DNA from: Semisulcospira habei
Lineage: Eukaryota; Mollusca; Gastropoda; Semisulcospiridae
DNA length: 64,000 nt
Direction: 5' to 3'
Assembly: GCA_036245525.1 (NCBI GenBank)
Contig: BTPG01000001.1
Location: forward strand, 217,258,621 to 217,322,620
Shown here: piece after piece, positions 41,902 through 53,872 of the stretch
How the letters are laid out: each line of letters starts with the position of its first letter
Position numbering within the stretch: position 1 is the first letter of the stretch
The notes under the pieces: model-generated
What the model was told of the DNA's origin: nothing
Seen by the model: only the letters and a program-made list of their open reading frames with translations
Database searches by the model: none
Made by a program: the position numbers and the translations under genes

Positions 41902-42584
41902 GAGAGTGGATCCGTTATTCTTTCTTGTTTTTTGACCGCAGTAGAAGATGCCCGTTGACCGCGGCTAGCCAACTGGGGTTGCGAGGGGACGAGCTTTGGT
42001 TAGGCCACCTTTTCTAGGCCCCTCTCCGTGTGGAGCAAGCAGTGCTGTCCCTAGAGAAGGCTGCTTGGTCGTTCAGGGTGTGCCGAGTGATGTTGTCATC
42101 CCCAGGTCAACATCAGGCGACCAATATTCTGAACCGCCTGCATGCAGGTTTGAGACTGCGGCTTCCAGTGACATCTTTCACCTGCCGTTTCGCCCCTCGC
42201 CCGTCGCTACAGGACTTGGAATGGTCAGTGTCATGGTCCGTGGACGTTTCCTAAAGCCTGCGCGGTGGAGCTTTTTGGTGGAGTGCAGTGTGCGCAGTAC
42301 TGGCCCCACCCTTTAAACCCTTGGTTCATCTGCCATGGCCTAGCAAGCTGGGACGATGGCATCGAGGTCCTCGGGTCGTAGGTTTTATATCAGACTGTCC
42401 TTGTCCTAGTCTCTGGCTCAAAAGCCTTCCCCGGAGACACGGGGGCTTTGATGTCAGGGGTTTCCTCCCTTAGCCTTTCCGCAGCCAAGCGGCCAGGCCT
42501 GCAAGGCAGCAGGCGACTCGTGGAGGGCGGGGTCGTCTATGTCCCGTGCAGATGTGAACATCTGCCCACTGCCCATAATTGAAT

Positions 42585-42690
42585 AGTTTCCGAGAAAATG
42601 CCAACGTTGAAGTTTATGACGGATGAAGGACGGACGGACGACCACTGGTCCACTACATAGATTCACGTTCCGCACGTGAAAGTATTAACT
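42585..42690 (-). repeat. Remaining part of the dispersed repeat
   Basis: The reverse complement begins CACGTGCGGAACGTG and runs through GTCCGTCCGTCC to the LINE insertion point, matching the start of the copies at 22143 and 22813. Confidence 0.65.
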
Positions 42691-43182
42691 CCGTTTTTGC
42701 TTATGACCATTCTCACACCAAAGGCTATCAAATACTAAAACTTGACGAAAATCGATAGAGTAGTTCCAGAGATATCGCACAAGCAAAACCTGAAGCACTG
42801 AAAACATATGGCTGCCAGGGCCTTTACTCTCGGTATGTCAGGTAATTTTTCTTTGCGTAGCTTTCTGCAGTGTACCTTTACTTTAACAACAATTTAAATC
42901 AAATGAGCCGACCTTTTGTGATATTACCTTAGTGTACAAACCCTTTATATCTCTACTGTGACCTTGACTTTGAGTTAAGACCTCGGCTTTGGTACAAGAC
43001 ACATCTTCTAATATAATACTGACCAAATATAAAAATTTAAACAGTTCTGTTGGTTGCTTCTGGAGAAATCACCTGCAAATAACGCAGACACCCAGCTACA
43101 GTGACGCATAGGATGACTCCAGTAGACCCGCTCTCAGGAACAGGGGAGGGGGAAGAAGAGGTATTTTAAACAAAAAAATGCA
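42691..43182. other. Non-coding DNA, nothing recognised
   Basis: AT-rich to neutral sequence without open frames of note, splice signals or clear repeats. Confidence 0.5.
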
Positions 43183-44062
43183 ATACAATACAACTTTATT
43201 GGCTGTTCTAGTCAAAGCACGATATAAATTTGCCTTTTGGCTCTTCATAAAGCAACAAAACAAGACACTAATAAACACTAGAAGAATATACCATTAAAAT
43301 TATCATTGCAGCAATCTATCACAGGCAATCTATCTCGAGCAATCTATCACAAGATGGGAGGTAATGTTAAGTAGATCACACATTATACATCAGGTCTTTA
43401 TAAACAAGAGTTCAAAATCGAGACAGCAGCTGGAATAAAAGACTTCTTAAAAACATTCTTTTTGGCAAGTGGCATGTTGAAACGTCTGCCTGATTGCAGC
43501 ATTTGAAACTGATCAAATAGTGGGTGACGAGGATCACAGACAATTCCAGCAGCTTTTCTTCGGACAGCCCTATGGTAAAGATCATCTAATGGGTACTGTC
43601 CTAGACCAATGATCGTCCCAGCTGTTCTGACGATACGTGACAGTCTGCTCCTGTTTTTCATACTGAGGTTGCCATACCAAGCAGTGATGTTAAAAGACAG
43701 TATGCTTTCAATCAACAGATTCTAAAACCTTGGAACTGACATCAAAACTTCTCAGTCTCCTAAGAAGGTACAGGCGTTGGTTTGCTTTTTTTCATAATCA
43801 GATCGGTGTTTCCAGTAAAAGACAGCCTACTATCAACAACTGTGCCAAGGTATTTAAATTCAGTGACCACTTCTACAGGTTGCTTATTAACTGAGACAGG
43901 TACACAAATATTATCAACTTTCCTGTCATCAATGACGAGCTCCTTGGTTTTCTGTACATTTGTATCCAGAAAACTGTCTTTGCACCATAACACTAATACT
44001 GCTATCCGTGCAAAGTACTCGGCCAAACTGTCTTCTTTTTGGAGAAGGCGTACAAGAGCCTG
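43183..44062 (-). pseudogene. CR1/L2/Rex-like LINE, 5'-truncated RT fragment
   Basis: Two minus-strand frames (44026-43760 and 43715-43398) give RT C-terminal sequence: KTKELVIDDRK, FKYLGTVVDSRLSF, then a thumb/tail region with TAWYGNLS, RTAGTIIG and SGRRFNMP. A break lies at 43715-43760. The 3' end is CCAATAAAG followed by a TTGTATTG tail. Only the last third of the ORF is present, as usual for 5'-truncated insertions. Confidence 0.75.
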
Positions 44063-44089
44063 AGAACTTTAAAGTTGAAGTGCAATGAG

Positions 44090-44260
44090 AAAAATCCACC
44101 CAGTGTGTGTTTTTAAAAGACTGTACAGGACCCAGCTTGGGCCCTGCCCCTAAGTGGGTCAAATCGGTTCGTAACTCAGTTGACGGAGTTTGCAAATGCG
44201 TATCCCGAGCTTGCAAAACTCTCGGGAAATGAAAGGCCACTTCCTGTTGCACGGAAATCA
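44090..44260 (-). repeat. Dispersed repeat, matches 56845-57000 in inverse orientation
   Basis: The reverse complement shares the order ACAGGAAGTGGCC, GAGAGTTTTGC, GTCAACTGAGTT, TTAGGGGCA and TGGGTCCTGTA with the plus strand at 56845-57000. No coding capacity recognised. Confidence 0.6.
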
Positions 44261-44727
44261 TCGCAACAACAGCAGACGATTCTGTGACTTTGAAACTGAC
44301 CAGCAGCCACAGATTTTTACATGCTGGGGATGATGGCAGAATGTACGGCTGTACAAGGTGTAAGTATGACTCCTGACACTTTGTAGTTGTGAACGCATTT
44401 TTTTAACACGTACATCCAGTCCATGATATTGTACATATAGTGCAGGTGTACAATTTTAGCAGTTACCATGCTCGCAACCTGAGCAGCCGATAGTCGCCAT
44501 CGCCAGAGAGGCATTGTGGGAAAATCAGGGGCAGCTACTCGGCGTGATTGGTTACCTTGGATATGCAAGATGGCGGTCAAATCTACGCACTGGTTTCGAT
44601 GGGGGGGGGGGGGAATTCTCACTCTCACATTTGTACAGAATGAATTCTTACGCTGCAAGTAATTAGTCTGAAAAGAACAAGCAACTGCAGCTGCTTGTGA
44701 CGAAAGACACGGGGGCTGATCTTGTAG
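44261..44727. other. Unassigned DNA with promoter-like words
   Basis: No gene supported; the 158-codon frame on the minus strand (44793-44317) has no recognisable content and crosses a transposon boundary. CAAGATGGCGG at about 44562 matches the YY1-type core-promoter motif, but one such word is weak evidence. A G run lies at 44601-44612. Confidence 0.4.
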
Positions 44728-44797
44728 ACTATAATGGGCTATCAGCCTCAGCTGCTGATTAGGTGCTTTCCGCCAGTATTCCCCTGCATTCAACAGT

Positions 44798-46158
44798 GTG
44801 ATAGAAGGCTGTGACTTAAACGGTTTAATCGAGCTTACCCCCTTGAGTATATCTTTCGGAGACCCGCCGACAGTTGCACTTTCCCTTGTTGGGCTCGGTG
44901 GCGGGCGGGGACCCCCGGGGGATGAATATCTCTACTATTATAATATGGAAAAAACAAAAAAAACAAAACTTGCACAGAAGCGGCACATCGCCACCGACAT
45001 TAAACATGACAGTGACTCGAAATGTGAGGAGGCGACGCCGCAGGCGTCAGCTGTATGGCCTCGCTTCCTCATTGTTCATAGCAAGATGACAGACAAACCT
45101 GTTTCCAAGCTGAATCCATTTCTCGTGGGGGAGACCCTCATGAGCCGTGTTGGCAGGCCTGAGGCCCAACGCCTCAGGTCTGGTGACTTGCTGGTGGAGT
45201 GCCGTACCCGGGCACACTCCAACGGGCTGCTGAGGCTCTCTTCCATTGAAGACACTCCAGTGGAGGTGACACCCCACAAAACTATGAATTCGTCAAGAGG
45301 CATAATCAAAGAATCAAGCTTTGGCAGAACTATCAGAAGATGAACTTGTACGAATGCTTAAGTCTCAGGGGGTGACTTACGTCATGCGCTTCGCTTCCAA
45401 GCGTGGTGGTGTGGAGATCCGTCTCCCTGCCATCATCCTGACGTTTGGCACCCCAACCCCTCCTACTACAATCTGGGGAGGTTACTACTCCTTGAAAGTG
45501 AAAAAGTACGTCCCTCTCCCCCTCCGGTGCTTTAAGTGCCAAAAGTATGGCCATGGGCAAAAGACCTATGGCTTCATGCGCCCGTTGCACTAAGCCCGGA
45601 CACTTTGCTGAGTCCTGCACAGCCACCCCCCTGTGTGTGAATTGCCAGGGGGCGCATATGGCTTCGGACAAGAAATTCCCTCGTTGGATATCCGAGTGCA
45701 AGATTCAGCAAGTGCGTGTGGAGAAGGGGCTGTCCTTTTTGGACGCCAAAAAGCTGGTTGAAGGCCCTGGTGCAGCTGCGGTTGCCCCATCCTCTAACAC
45801 ATCAGTGTATACATTCAGTGCAGCGGTGGCAGGCAAGCGCCCCACCAAAGACTTCGCATGTCAAACCCCAACTTCTTGGTTGGGGGCGGAGCCTCGGCTC
45901 CTCTCGCCCCTGGAGAGTAACCCTCCTCCGGTGGTGACGAGGAGCCAGGGAACGCAGAAGGCGGACACTGCCAGTCCGGTAGTGCCGCCTTCTGTTGCCC
46001 CTAAGCCTCAGCCCCCACGCAAACCTGTTAGTCTGTCTAATCCAAACGCTTCTGGCTCTGGTCAGCCTTCTAAGAATAAGAATAAGAATAAGAATAAGAG
46101 TACTTTATTATCTCGAAAAGAGAAATTCGCTTGTGGTACATTTATCAGTAACAAATAG
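44798..46158 (+). pseudogene. LINE ORF1 (gag-like, CCHC zinc knuckles)
   Basis: Three overlapping frames (44798-45343, 45321-45593, 45547-46158) cover one gag-like protein. An RNA-binding-like region (FLIVHSKMTDKPVSKLNPF) precedes knuckles CFKCQKYGHGQKT, CARCTKPGHFAESC and CVNCQGAH, then a Pro/Ser-rich tail. Shifts lie near 45330 and 45580. The tail runs into Asn-Lys repeats encoded by (AATAAG)n, where another retroelement begins. Its final part resumes at about 46670 with a charged region. Confidence 0.78.
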
Positions 46159-46665
46159 TACAAACAAGACATAAAAACATTATAGCATAATTATGAACAT
46201 TTTCTCCCTGCACTTGCACAGCTACAAATTCCAAATGGATATAAAGTAAACACTACAAAATCTTTACACATAACTCTTACACATCTCACACAAACATCTT
46301 TTATGGACTGAACTGAGCGGCACTTATACATTCACACCCACCTCTACATATGCATACATAATACGCGTGTTTCAACCTAGTCCTAACCCTCACTACTTAT
46401 TATACAAACATCTCAGTACATTATTACACATTATTACACAAGCTGCATAATTAAAGTCTACCATAGTAAAATAATTAGTGGGTAAACACTCAGTAACAAC
46501 AATCCCAGTATGTCCATGTTCACCACCAAATGAAACGCAATATAATCACTTCTCTAAAATCAACAAGCTCCATTCCTACTGATTGCACAGGTAAAGGGGG
46601 ATAGGGGGAGGAGTTAGGTTTGGGTATGCGTGGATGTACCTACAGATTGCTTAGAGTGAGGCCGT
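46098..46665 (-). mobile_element. LINE 3'-end insertion within ORF1
   Basis: On the minus strand the unit ends GTACCACAAGCGAATTTCTC...GAGATAATAAAGTACT and an (CTTATT)n tail. This resembles the 3' ends at 43183 and 54208-54425. Boundaries are approximate; I found no clean duplication. No coding sequence is left. Confidence 0.5.
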
Positions 46666-46961
46666 TAACTCTAGCAGCAGGAACGCTGCCCACGACCAGA
46701 AGTCTAAGAAATCTATGGGACCGCTGTGCGATCGGGCCCAGAAGGAGAACACTGATGTCCCCCTTCAAAACAAATATGCTGCATTGGAGGAGCGGATGGA
46801 GGAAGTGGAAGTTGTTGTTGCTGATGCGGTGGCAGTTCCACCCTCTTCATCTCCGAAGAACCAGAGGAGGCCCGGGAGCCGGCCCCCCTCTGTTTCTTCA
46901 CCTGCTTCCAAATCAAAGGATAAAGGGGGAAAACCTCTTCACCGCAAGATAATACATAATC

Positions 46962-49276
46962 ATGAGCTCTCTGCTTCAGTGGAATTGTCGTGGTTTTCAA
47001 GCTAACTTTGAGGAATTACGTCTTTTAGTCAAGTTCTGTAATCACTCAGTAATATCTCTTCAGGAAACATACCTGAAGACTTCTGACCCTGTGTCCTTTA
47101 ATGGTTTTCACAAAGGCTCCGATTCAGAGAGGCGCTCGGGTCGAGTGGCTCTTTTCATTAGTAGCCAAATTTCATGTAGCCCCGTTATCATCGACACCTG
47201 TCTTCAGGCTGTCACAGCTCGGGTTACCTTGAAAAAGACAATACCATATGCAGTGTTTACCTGCCACCATCCCTGCGGGTCTGTAGTACTGATATTTTTC
47301 ACTTAGTAGATCAGCTGCCTCCTCCCTTTATTCTCATTCGGGATTTTAACGGTGACGCTCACCTTTGGGATAGTGACCACTATGATGGCAGAGGTCAGAT
47401 GTTAGAAGATGTTTTTTCTCAAATTAACCTATGTGTCTTTAACGATCGCTCACCTACGTACTCGAACTCAGGTTCAGGATCTAGTTCTGTTCTAGACCTC
47501 ACTGTGTGTGATCCTTCTCTCATGCTGGACTTTGACTGGAAGGTTCACGACGACCTGTGTGGTAGTGACCACTTCCCAGTAGTCCTGTCATCAGTCAGCT
47601 GTGAGGGGGATTCGCCGGTGGGACGCTGGAATCTCACGAAAGCGAACTGGCCTCTGTTCGCCTGTCAGTCTCGTATTACAGAGGAGGTGGTCATGTCAGC
47701 TGAAGAACCTGTTTCTTGTTTTACTTCTATTTTGTTGGACGTAGCAGGTGAAACCATCCCTAGAACTTCCACATCACTCCCTCGGAAGCCGAGAGTACCA
47801 TGGTTCAATGAAGAGTGCCGCAAGGCCCAAAAAATGCGCAAATCTGCTCAGCGACGTGCTTTTCGCGATCCGTCTCAAGCAAATATTTTAATATTTAAAA
47901 GTCAGCGGGCGAAAGCCCGTTACATTTTTAAACGTGAACGCCGTGCTTCCTGGAGAAGCTTCATCTCATCTTTATCTTCTAGGACTCCGTCCCAAAAAGT
48001 CTGGAAGGCTGTTCGAAGAATTAGGGGCAGGGGTGGCTCGGCTTCTATCGGCCATCTTAGAGATGGTGCCAGTTTGGTCACGGATAAAAAGGCTGTGGCC
48101 AATTTGCTTGCCTCCACCATTGCCCATCATTCTTCAACAGAGCATTATTCACCTTTCTTCCAGAGAGAGAAGGAGAAGCGAGAGTCTTGTACTTGTGATT
48201 TTATATCGGATAACTCGGAAGACTATAATGCCCCTTTACGTTTTCAGAATTGCAGCAAGCCATGCAGAAATGTACTGACTGCTGCTGGATTAGATACCAT
48301 CCACTATCAGCTCCTAACACATCTGCCTGAGGATTCACTCCTTGTACTTCTCAAGGCCTTTAACCGTATCTGGATAACTGGTCATTTTCCGCCATCTTGG
48401 CGTCAGGCTGTGGTTGTGCCAATCCCCAAGCCGGGTAAAAATCCTTCCGACCCGGGCAGCTATCGGCCAATCGCTTTGACATCATGTTTATGCAAAACTA
48501 TGGAACGCTTGGCCAACGCCCGCCTGGTGTGGCATCTTGAGTCAAAGGGTCTCCTCACAGACCTCCAGTGCGGTTTCCGGCGCTTCCGTAGTACAACTGA
48601 CCATCTAGTCCGCTTTGAGTCGTTAATCCGGGATGCTTTTGTCAACAAGCAGCATGTTTATGCAGTTTTCTTCGATCTTGATAAGGCATATGACACTACC
48701 TGGAAGTATGGTATAATGTCTGATTTGTCGGACATGGGTTTTAAAGGGCACCTGCCCATTTTTATTCACAATTTTTTGTCTCATCGGTCGTTCCATGTCT
48801 GTGTGGGCTCCACCCTCTCCGACTCCTTTGAACAGGAGATGGGTGTCCCGCGGGGCAGCATTTTATCTCCTGTTTTATTTAGTATTAAAATTAATAACAT
48901 TGTACAGGCCGACAAGGATGATTCTGAATGCTCTTTGTTTGTGAACGACTTTGCTTTGTGTGCACGAGGTCGAGGGCTTGCGTCCCTTGAGAGGCGCTTG
49001 CAGCTGTGCGTTGATCGCATCCAGGGGTGGATGTCTCTCAACGGATTCAGGTTCTCGCCCTCCAAGACAGTCTGTGTGCATTTTACTAACCAGACGAATT
49101 TTTTTCCAGAACCTAGCCTGAGCATTGCTGGAGTGCCAATTAAGGTGGCTGGAGAGGCAAAGTTTTTGGGGGTCATCTTTGACAAAAGATTGACCTTCTG
49201 CAACCATGTTCACTACCTTAGAACCTCTTGTCGGAAGGCCCTCGACATTCTTCGTGTCGTTGGTCGTACTGACTGA
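46962..49276 (+). pseudogene. LINE ORF2: endonuclease and reverse transcriptase (mutated active site)
   Basis: The endonuclease starts LLQWNCRGF and has ISLQET. A frame change near 47300 follows, then DFNGDAHLWDS (the usual GDFN reads RDFN) and GSDHFPV. RT motifs: GSYRPIALTS, FFDLDKAYDTTW, GVPRGSILSPVLF and FVNDFAL. In the last, the first catalytic Asp of the usual F-V-D-D is Asn (codon AAC, 48944-48946). A TGA at 49274-49276 ends the frame before the thumb/RNase H region. Confidence 0.88.
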
Positions 49277-50633
49277 GGTGCAGACCGCATTGTCTTACTT
49301 CGACTGTACCGGGCCCTTGTTCGGTCCAAATTAGATTACGGCTCTGTGGTATATGGCTCGGCTTCCAAGCCTGTTCTACAGTGTCTGAACACAATTCACC
49401 ATCAAGGTCTGCGAATATGTCTGGGAGCCTTCAGGACATCTCCAGTTCCTAGTCTGTATGCCGAGGCAGGGGAGTCTTCTCTCAGGCTCCGCCGCATCCG
49501 CCTCATGCTCAGCTACGTTCTGAAGCTGAAGGCCCATCCATACAATCCTGCCTATGATTGTGTTTTTAACCCGTCCTTTGCAGAGATTTACAATGCCCAT
49601 CCGTCCGTCTGTCTACTTTCATTCCGTGTCCGACCTCATCTGCAGGCGGCCGGGGTGCACCTGGACAAAGTTCCGGAATCTCTGCAGAACATCACTCCAC
49701 CCTGGCTACTACCAGTTCCTGACATCTTGCTGGACTTGACCGCCCACAAGAAGGATTGTACTCCACCAGCCATATACCACCAGAGCCTCAATGAACTTCT
49801 TTCAATTTTTCCTGGCTATTGTCGTCTTTATACGGATGGGTCCAAGTCTTTAGGATGGGAGAGTGGCTGCGGCTGCAGTGTCCGCTCGCCATCCTAGACG
49901 CCCATTTAAGCTCCGCCTCCCTGGCAATTCCTGTGTTTTTAGTGCAGAACTGCAGGCAATTCTGCTGGCACTCAAGCATGCCTATCAGTCTCGGGAAAGG
50001 AACTTCCTGATTCTGTCTGACTCTCTTTCTGCCCTGCAGGCCATTCAGGGCGCGGGAACAGACCACCCACTGCTGGTGCAGATTAGAGAGCTCTACGCAG
50101 ACTTGATGAAGGAATATTATGACATCATTTTTATTTGGGTCCCGGGCCATGTGGGCATCGAAGGCAACAGAATCGCAGATTCTGCTGCCAACAGTGCCCG
50201 CAGTGACCCTGTCCCTGACACACAGACTGTTTATAGTGATTTTAAACCTGTGATTAATGCGTACATAGCCCGCGAGTGGCAGTCCGAGTGGGACAAAGAG
50301 GAAGGGAACAAGCTGTATAAAGCTCTTTCTACGGTGTCCGACAGTTTATCTTTCCGCTGCGGTAGCCGCCGTGAGGAGACTGTCCTTACTCGGCTCCACA
50401 TCGGGCACACGTATGTTACGCACTCTTACTTACTTAAACAGGATGAGCGTCCGTGGTGTTTTGCCTGTGATGAGCAGTTTTCTGTTCGACACTTTTTGCT
50501 GTGTTTTGCCGATCTAATTGACACGAGATATAAACACTTCACAGCAGACTCCTTGAAGATTTTGTTCCGGGATGTTCCCCCGGACAAAATCTTCAATTTC
50601 TTGAGAGAATGCAATATATTTTACCAGATCTGA
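49277..50633 (+). pseudogene. LINE ORF2 C-terminal part with RNase H
   Basis: Continues from the TGA at 49274. The thumb-like region (LDYGSVVYGSA) is followed by RNase H: YTDGSK near 49835, AELQAILLAL after a frame change near 49880, LILSDSLSAL, and WVPGHVGIEGNRIAD. The four acidic catalytic positions are recognisable but split over two frames. The C-terminal end has a C-x2-C...H-x4-like segment (CFACDEQFSVRHFLL). Confidence 0.85.
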
Positions 50634-50878
50634 GCATTTATAGACTGTGAATTTCTTTATTTTGCCCTTTTTGAGAGTCTGTAGACATTTCTTTTAAAGA
50701 CTTGTGCGACATTTTAGCCTGACATATTTTTAAGATATATTTACATCTTGTCTTTTAGACCTTGCTTTTAGTCTGGCTGACCAGAATTTTACCCATCCCG
50801 CCGTGAGATGGCCTTAGTCGCCTGCTCAGCGTTAAACCCAAATAAAAAACTAACTAACTAACTATAATGGGCTATCAG

Positions 50879-51739
50879 ATAAGTTGCACTTCATACAATT
50901 TCAGTACAGATTTAGCAGCTGTTTTCTTTTCCTTTCCTTTCCATTGTGTATGTTTGCTTTTTATTATGTAGTACCCTGTGGGTTATTTTTCTTGCACATT
51001 TCAGTGTATTTTTCCTGCTGACTTTAGCAGAATAGATGAGAATATATTGTGGGACAGTTGTGATGTTGTCTGATCTGATGATGCAAGGCAGGTGTGTACA
51101 TGTACATGTGTCCAAGCAAACACAACCCTTTTGTATTATCTCACAGCCTTGTTAGCATCATGTTACTTTGTGTTCATTTTATTTTTTTCATCAGGGGTCC
51201 AAATGCTGCCTATGCCACAAAAGATCTACCTGTTCTCAGCATTGTCTGCAAGCAGCACAAAACACAATGCACAGATTATCTGCCTGCACACATGGGCCTG
51301 TGTAAACACCGGAATGGTAAGTGAGACGTGTTTCTTAGCTTGATGTCATTTAGTATTTTTGGTGCTAGTTTGTGTGTCTGTTGTATTGAAAGCATTAGTA
51401 ACAACAGTTATGTGAATACAGCTGCCAAGCTTGATCCTTGTGTACATTCAAATGATTACACTTCTGTTCCTGAATCTGTTACATACACTAAAATTCCTGT
51501 ATATATTATCAAACCCACATAATTTATGTTACAAAATGTGCACGCAATAACACTTTGTTGGCCAACCTGACGGTTCTCAAAGTAAATTACTTTGCTTCTG
51601 ATAAACTTGGCACATACCCTCCTCAGGTACTCTGGCAATACCTTATACTGGAACTTTACTACCTGTATATGTGTAAACAATTTAATTATGGCCTGACAAG
51701 CACTTTGTGATGACCAATAATTGAGTATACACACATTCT
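50879..51739. other. Host flank with one possible exon
   Basis: Apart from the candidate exon at 51195-51316 I see no gene. The sequence continues the target of the I-group LINE. Confidence 0.4.
51195..51316 (+). CDS. Candidate host exon, unknown product
   Basis: A pyrimidine-rich acceptor (TTTTATTTTTTTCATCAG) and a consensus donor (AATG/GTAAGTG) bracket 122 bases that are open in two of three frames. One frame reads CKQHKTQCTDYLPAHMGLCKHR, with several Cys/His. I recognise no family. It could belong to the same gene as the P2X7-like exon 2.5 kb downstream, or be chance. Confidence 0.35.
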
Positions 51740-51744
51740 AGTCC

Positions 51745-52742
51745 TGTTACGTGGTAAAGTCATAGTCGTAATAAGATAAACACACCAGACGCACGCACGT
51801 AATTTTTTTTTAAAAAATAAACCTCATTCAGCTGCAACCCTTTCACACGTGGCTTAAGGATGTAGACAATACTGGAGAAACAGTTCCAACAATATTTTAA
51901 TTCAGCGCTGCGATCTCCACACAATGCATTTGCAAATGCATCAACACTGATACAATGTCTCTTCTGCAAATGTCCACACTGGCGACACAATGTTTCTCAT
52001 ACAACGTACACCACCGTTATGCTGCGTCTCTCACAAAGTACACCCTATACGGGCCACGTACCTACGATAAACTGTGTGTCTCTACAACTGATAATGCAAG
52101 ACAATGTACCTCCGTTCTTCCCAGCACAAAGTTTTTATAGTATAAAAACTTTCTAGAATAATCTAATGAATTTACACAACGCAACCAATCAGAACGAAAC
52201 ACGTTACTGAAACTCATAAATAATAATCTTAAGAACTTTCTCGAATAACTTAAATTGTCTACAAAAATTCGGCTGCTCATTTCAGCCCCAAATCCCAGTA
52301 TGTAATGATATCACACAAAAATATGGCAAACCGTTTACGACTTTTCACAACACGCAAAGAACGGCTGCTAATTTCACGCGCACAATAAACAACTATGACC
52401 AGCAGCTTTGCTACTATGTTACAAAAATATACCTTACTCTTTTGACGTCACATGTACGAGGTCACTAGACAGCGCGACTCTGTTTCGAACGTTCTGGTTC
52501 ATTCTCAACTAATCTACGCAAAACGAAAATCAACCTCTCTTCTCGTGTGACTTTTCTAGAAGCTTCCGGACTAAAATTAACGTATCATAACAAAGCCAAA
52601 ACCGCTATCATGGACGAACGATAAAGAATCTCACCGAAAAGGTATGTGATACGTAACCATGATAGCTTAAATAAATATCGGGTCGTTTCCTACGATTAAC
52701 ACATGCATGCTCTCACAGGACAACACAACCACAATCGTAACA
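51745..52742 (-). mobile_element. Solo LTR of a gypsy-type element
   Basis: 998 bp starting TGTTACG and ending CGTAACA, flanked by the 5-bp duplication AGTCC (51740-51744 and 52743-52747). It is collinear with the LTR at 57105-58018. Orientation follows that copy, whose polypurine tract shows the element reads on the minus strand. No internal region is present, so this is the product of LTR-LTR recombination. Confidence 0.88.
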
Positions 52743-52747
52743 AGTCC

Positions 52748-53872
52748 AAACAACAAACGATAAATGAACAAGGCTTCTTTAATTATTTTTCACATATGTA
52801 TGAAAATTGAACACACATACTTTGTGCTCCACTTGCAATGTATACACTAGAGAATTAAACTACAGTTTGAACATTTGGGACAGCCAAAGCTGCACAGACC
52901 AAAGTTACTCCCCCCTAACCCCCCCCCCCCCCCATTTCAAACCAAAACAGAAGAAAACCAAAACACCCAAAAATAAACAATAAACACAAAAACTGCCATG
53001 TGATAGATAAATAATATCAGTAAGTCATCAGGACATCATGCATAACACACAGAGGCATATCCCATGTAATTTATGTCTATCTTTATGTATGTAAAGTATA
53101 TTCTTTTGTCAAACTCATAACAAACAAACACCTCATGGTATGTAAGTGCAAATATTCAGTTTGTTACACACACAGCAGAATCCACTGTGCCATATGTCAT
53201 GTCACGAATGTTTTTGATTTGTACAGGATGAACGTGTAGAGTCCAATGAGGAGCAGGAAAGCAAAGAAATACCTCACGTCCTTCCCAGTCCAGTGAGAAA
53301 GCATCTCGGGGCAGGTTTGGGGCTAGTTCACATCGGGACACACTATCTTGCTGGAAGTGGAGTCTGCTGCAGACAGGAGCAAAGCAGTGATAAAATGTGA
53401 GCTGCAGAGGTTAGTGCATATTGTCTATCAAAGAGGACTTCTGCCAATGGGTCTTCCCTAAGTAAAGTTAAGATTACTGCCTTTCAGATATAGTGGCCCA
53501 TAGCATCCCATTATTGGGGAGGGAAAAGGTCAGATCAATGTTGACTTGTAAGTTTGAATTTCTTTAGGATGTATGACAATCTTGACTTTTTGTCTTTTCC
53601 AATGAGCATTGGTTTCAATGTGTAAATCCGTATTCTGTATTTCAATGCCATGAACATTTATCATTTTCTCAAATGGAATAATTGTCTTCCTTGTTGATTG
53701 TGCATAATTATTTGTGTGTAAATTGTAGGGCCCTCTTTCTAACATTGCCTTTTCACCTTGGTTAAAAATGTTGGGTGAAATGTTAGGTTGGCCATATTCA
53801 CCGAGCACTGTATTGTTTACCAGCTGAAAAAGTAAATATATATAAAATTGTCCTGTTGTATTTATTTATCAG
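52748..53872. other. Non-coding DNA with weak frames
   Basis: A C run lies at 52919-52932. A minus-strand frame (53808-53530, 92 codons) is preceded on that strand by a CAG, but has no recognised family. A plus-strand stretch from about 53227, after TTTTTGATTTGTACAG, is open for about 55 codons. Neither can be called a gene. Confidence 0.4.

Larger units (their letters stand above)
38644..42577 (-). mobile_element. RTE/BovB-like LINE, nearly intact
   Basis: 3,934 bp flanked by ATTGAAT at 38637-38643 and 42578-42584, inside one copy of the dispersed repeat. Reading on the minus strand: a GC-rich 5' UTR (42577-41902), endonuclease, RT, zinc finger and a short 3' UTR ending CGAAGTCAAGCCAAGAG with no poly(A). 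The only obvious coding damage is one frame shift between endonuclease and RT. Confidence 0.82.
44746..50860 (+). mobile_element. I-group LINE with RNase H, full length
   Basis: 6.1 kb flanked by the 18-bp duplication ACTATAATGGGCTATCAG (44728-44745 and 50861-50878). Because the tail is (AACT)n, the first two or three bases of the repeat are ambiguous. Order: ORF1 with CCHC knuckles, endonuclease, RT, RNase H, 3' UTR ending GCGTTAAACCCAAATAAAAAAC and the tail. RNase H after the RT argues for the I group rather than Jockey proper. Frame breaks, a mutated RT motif and a nested insertion show it is dead. Confidence 0.88.
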
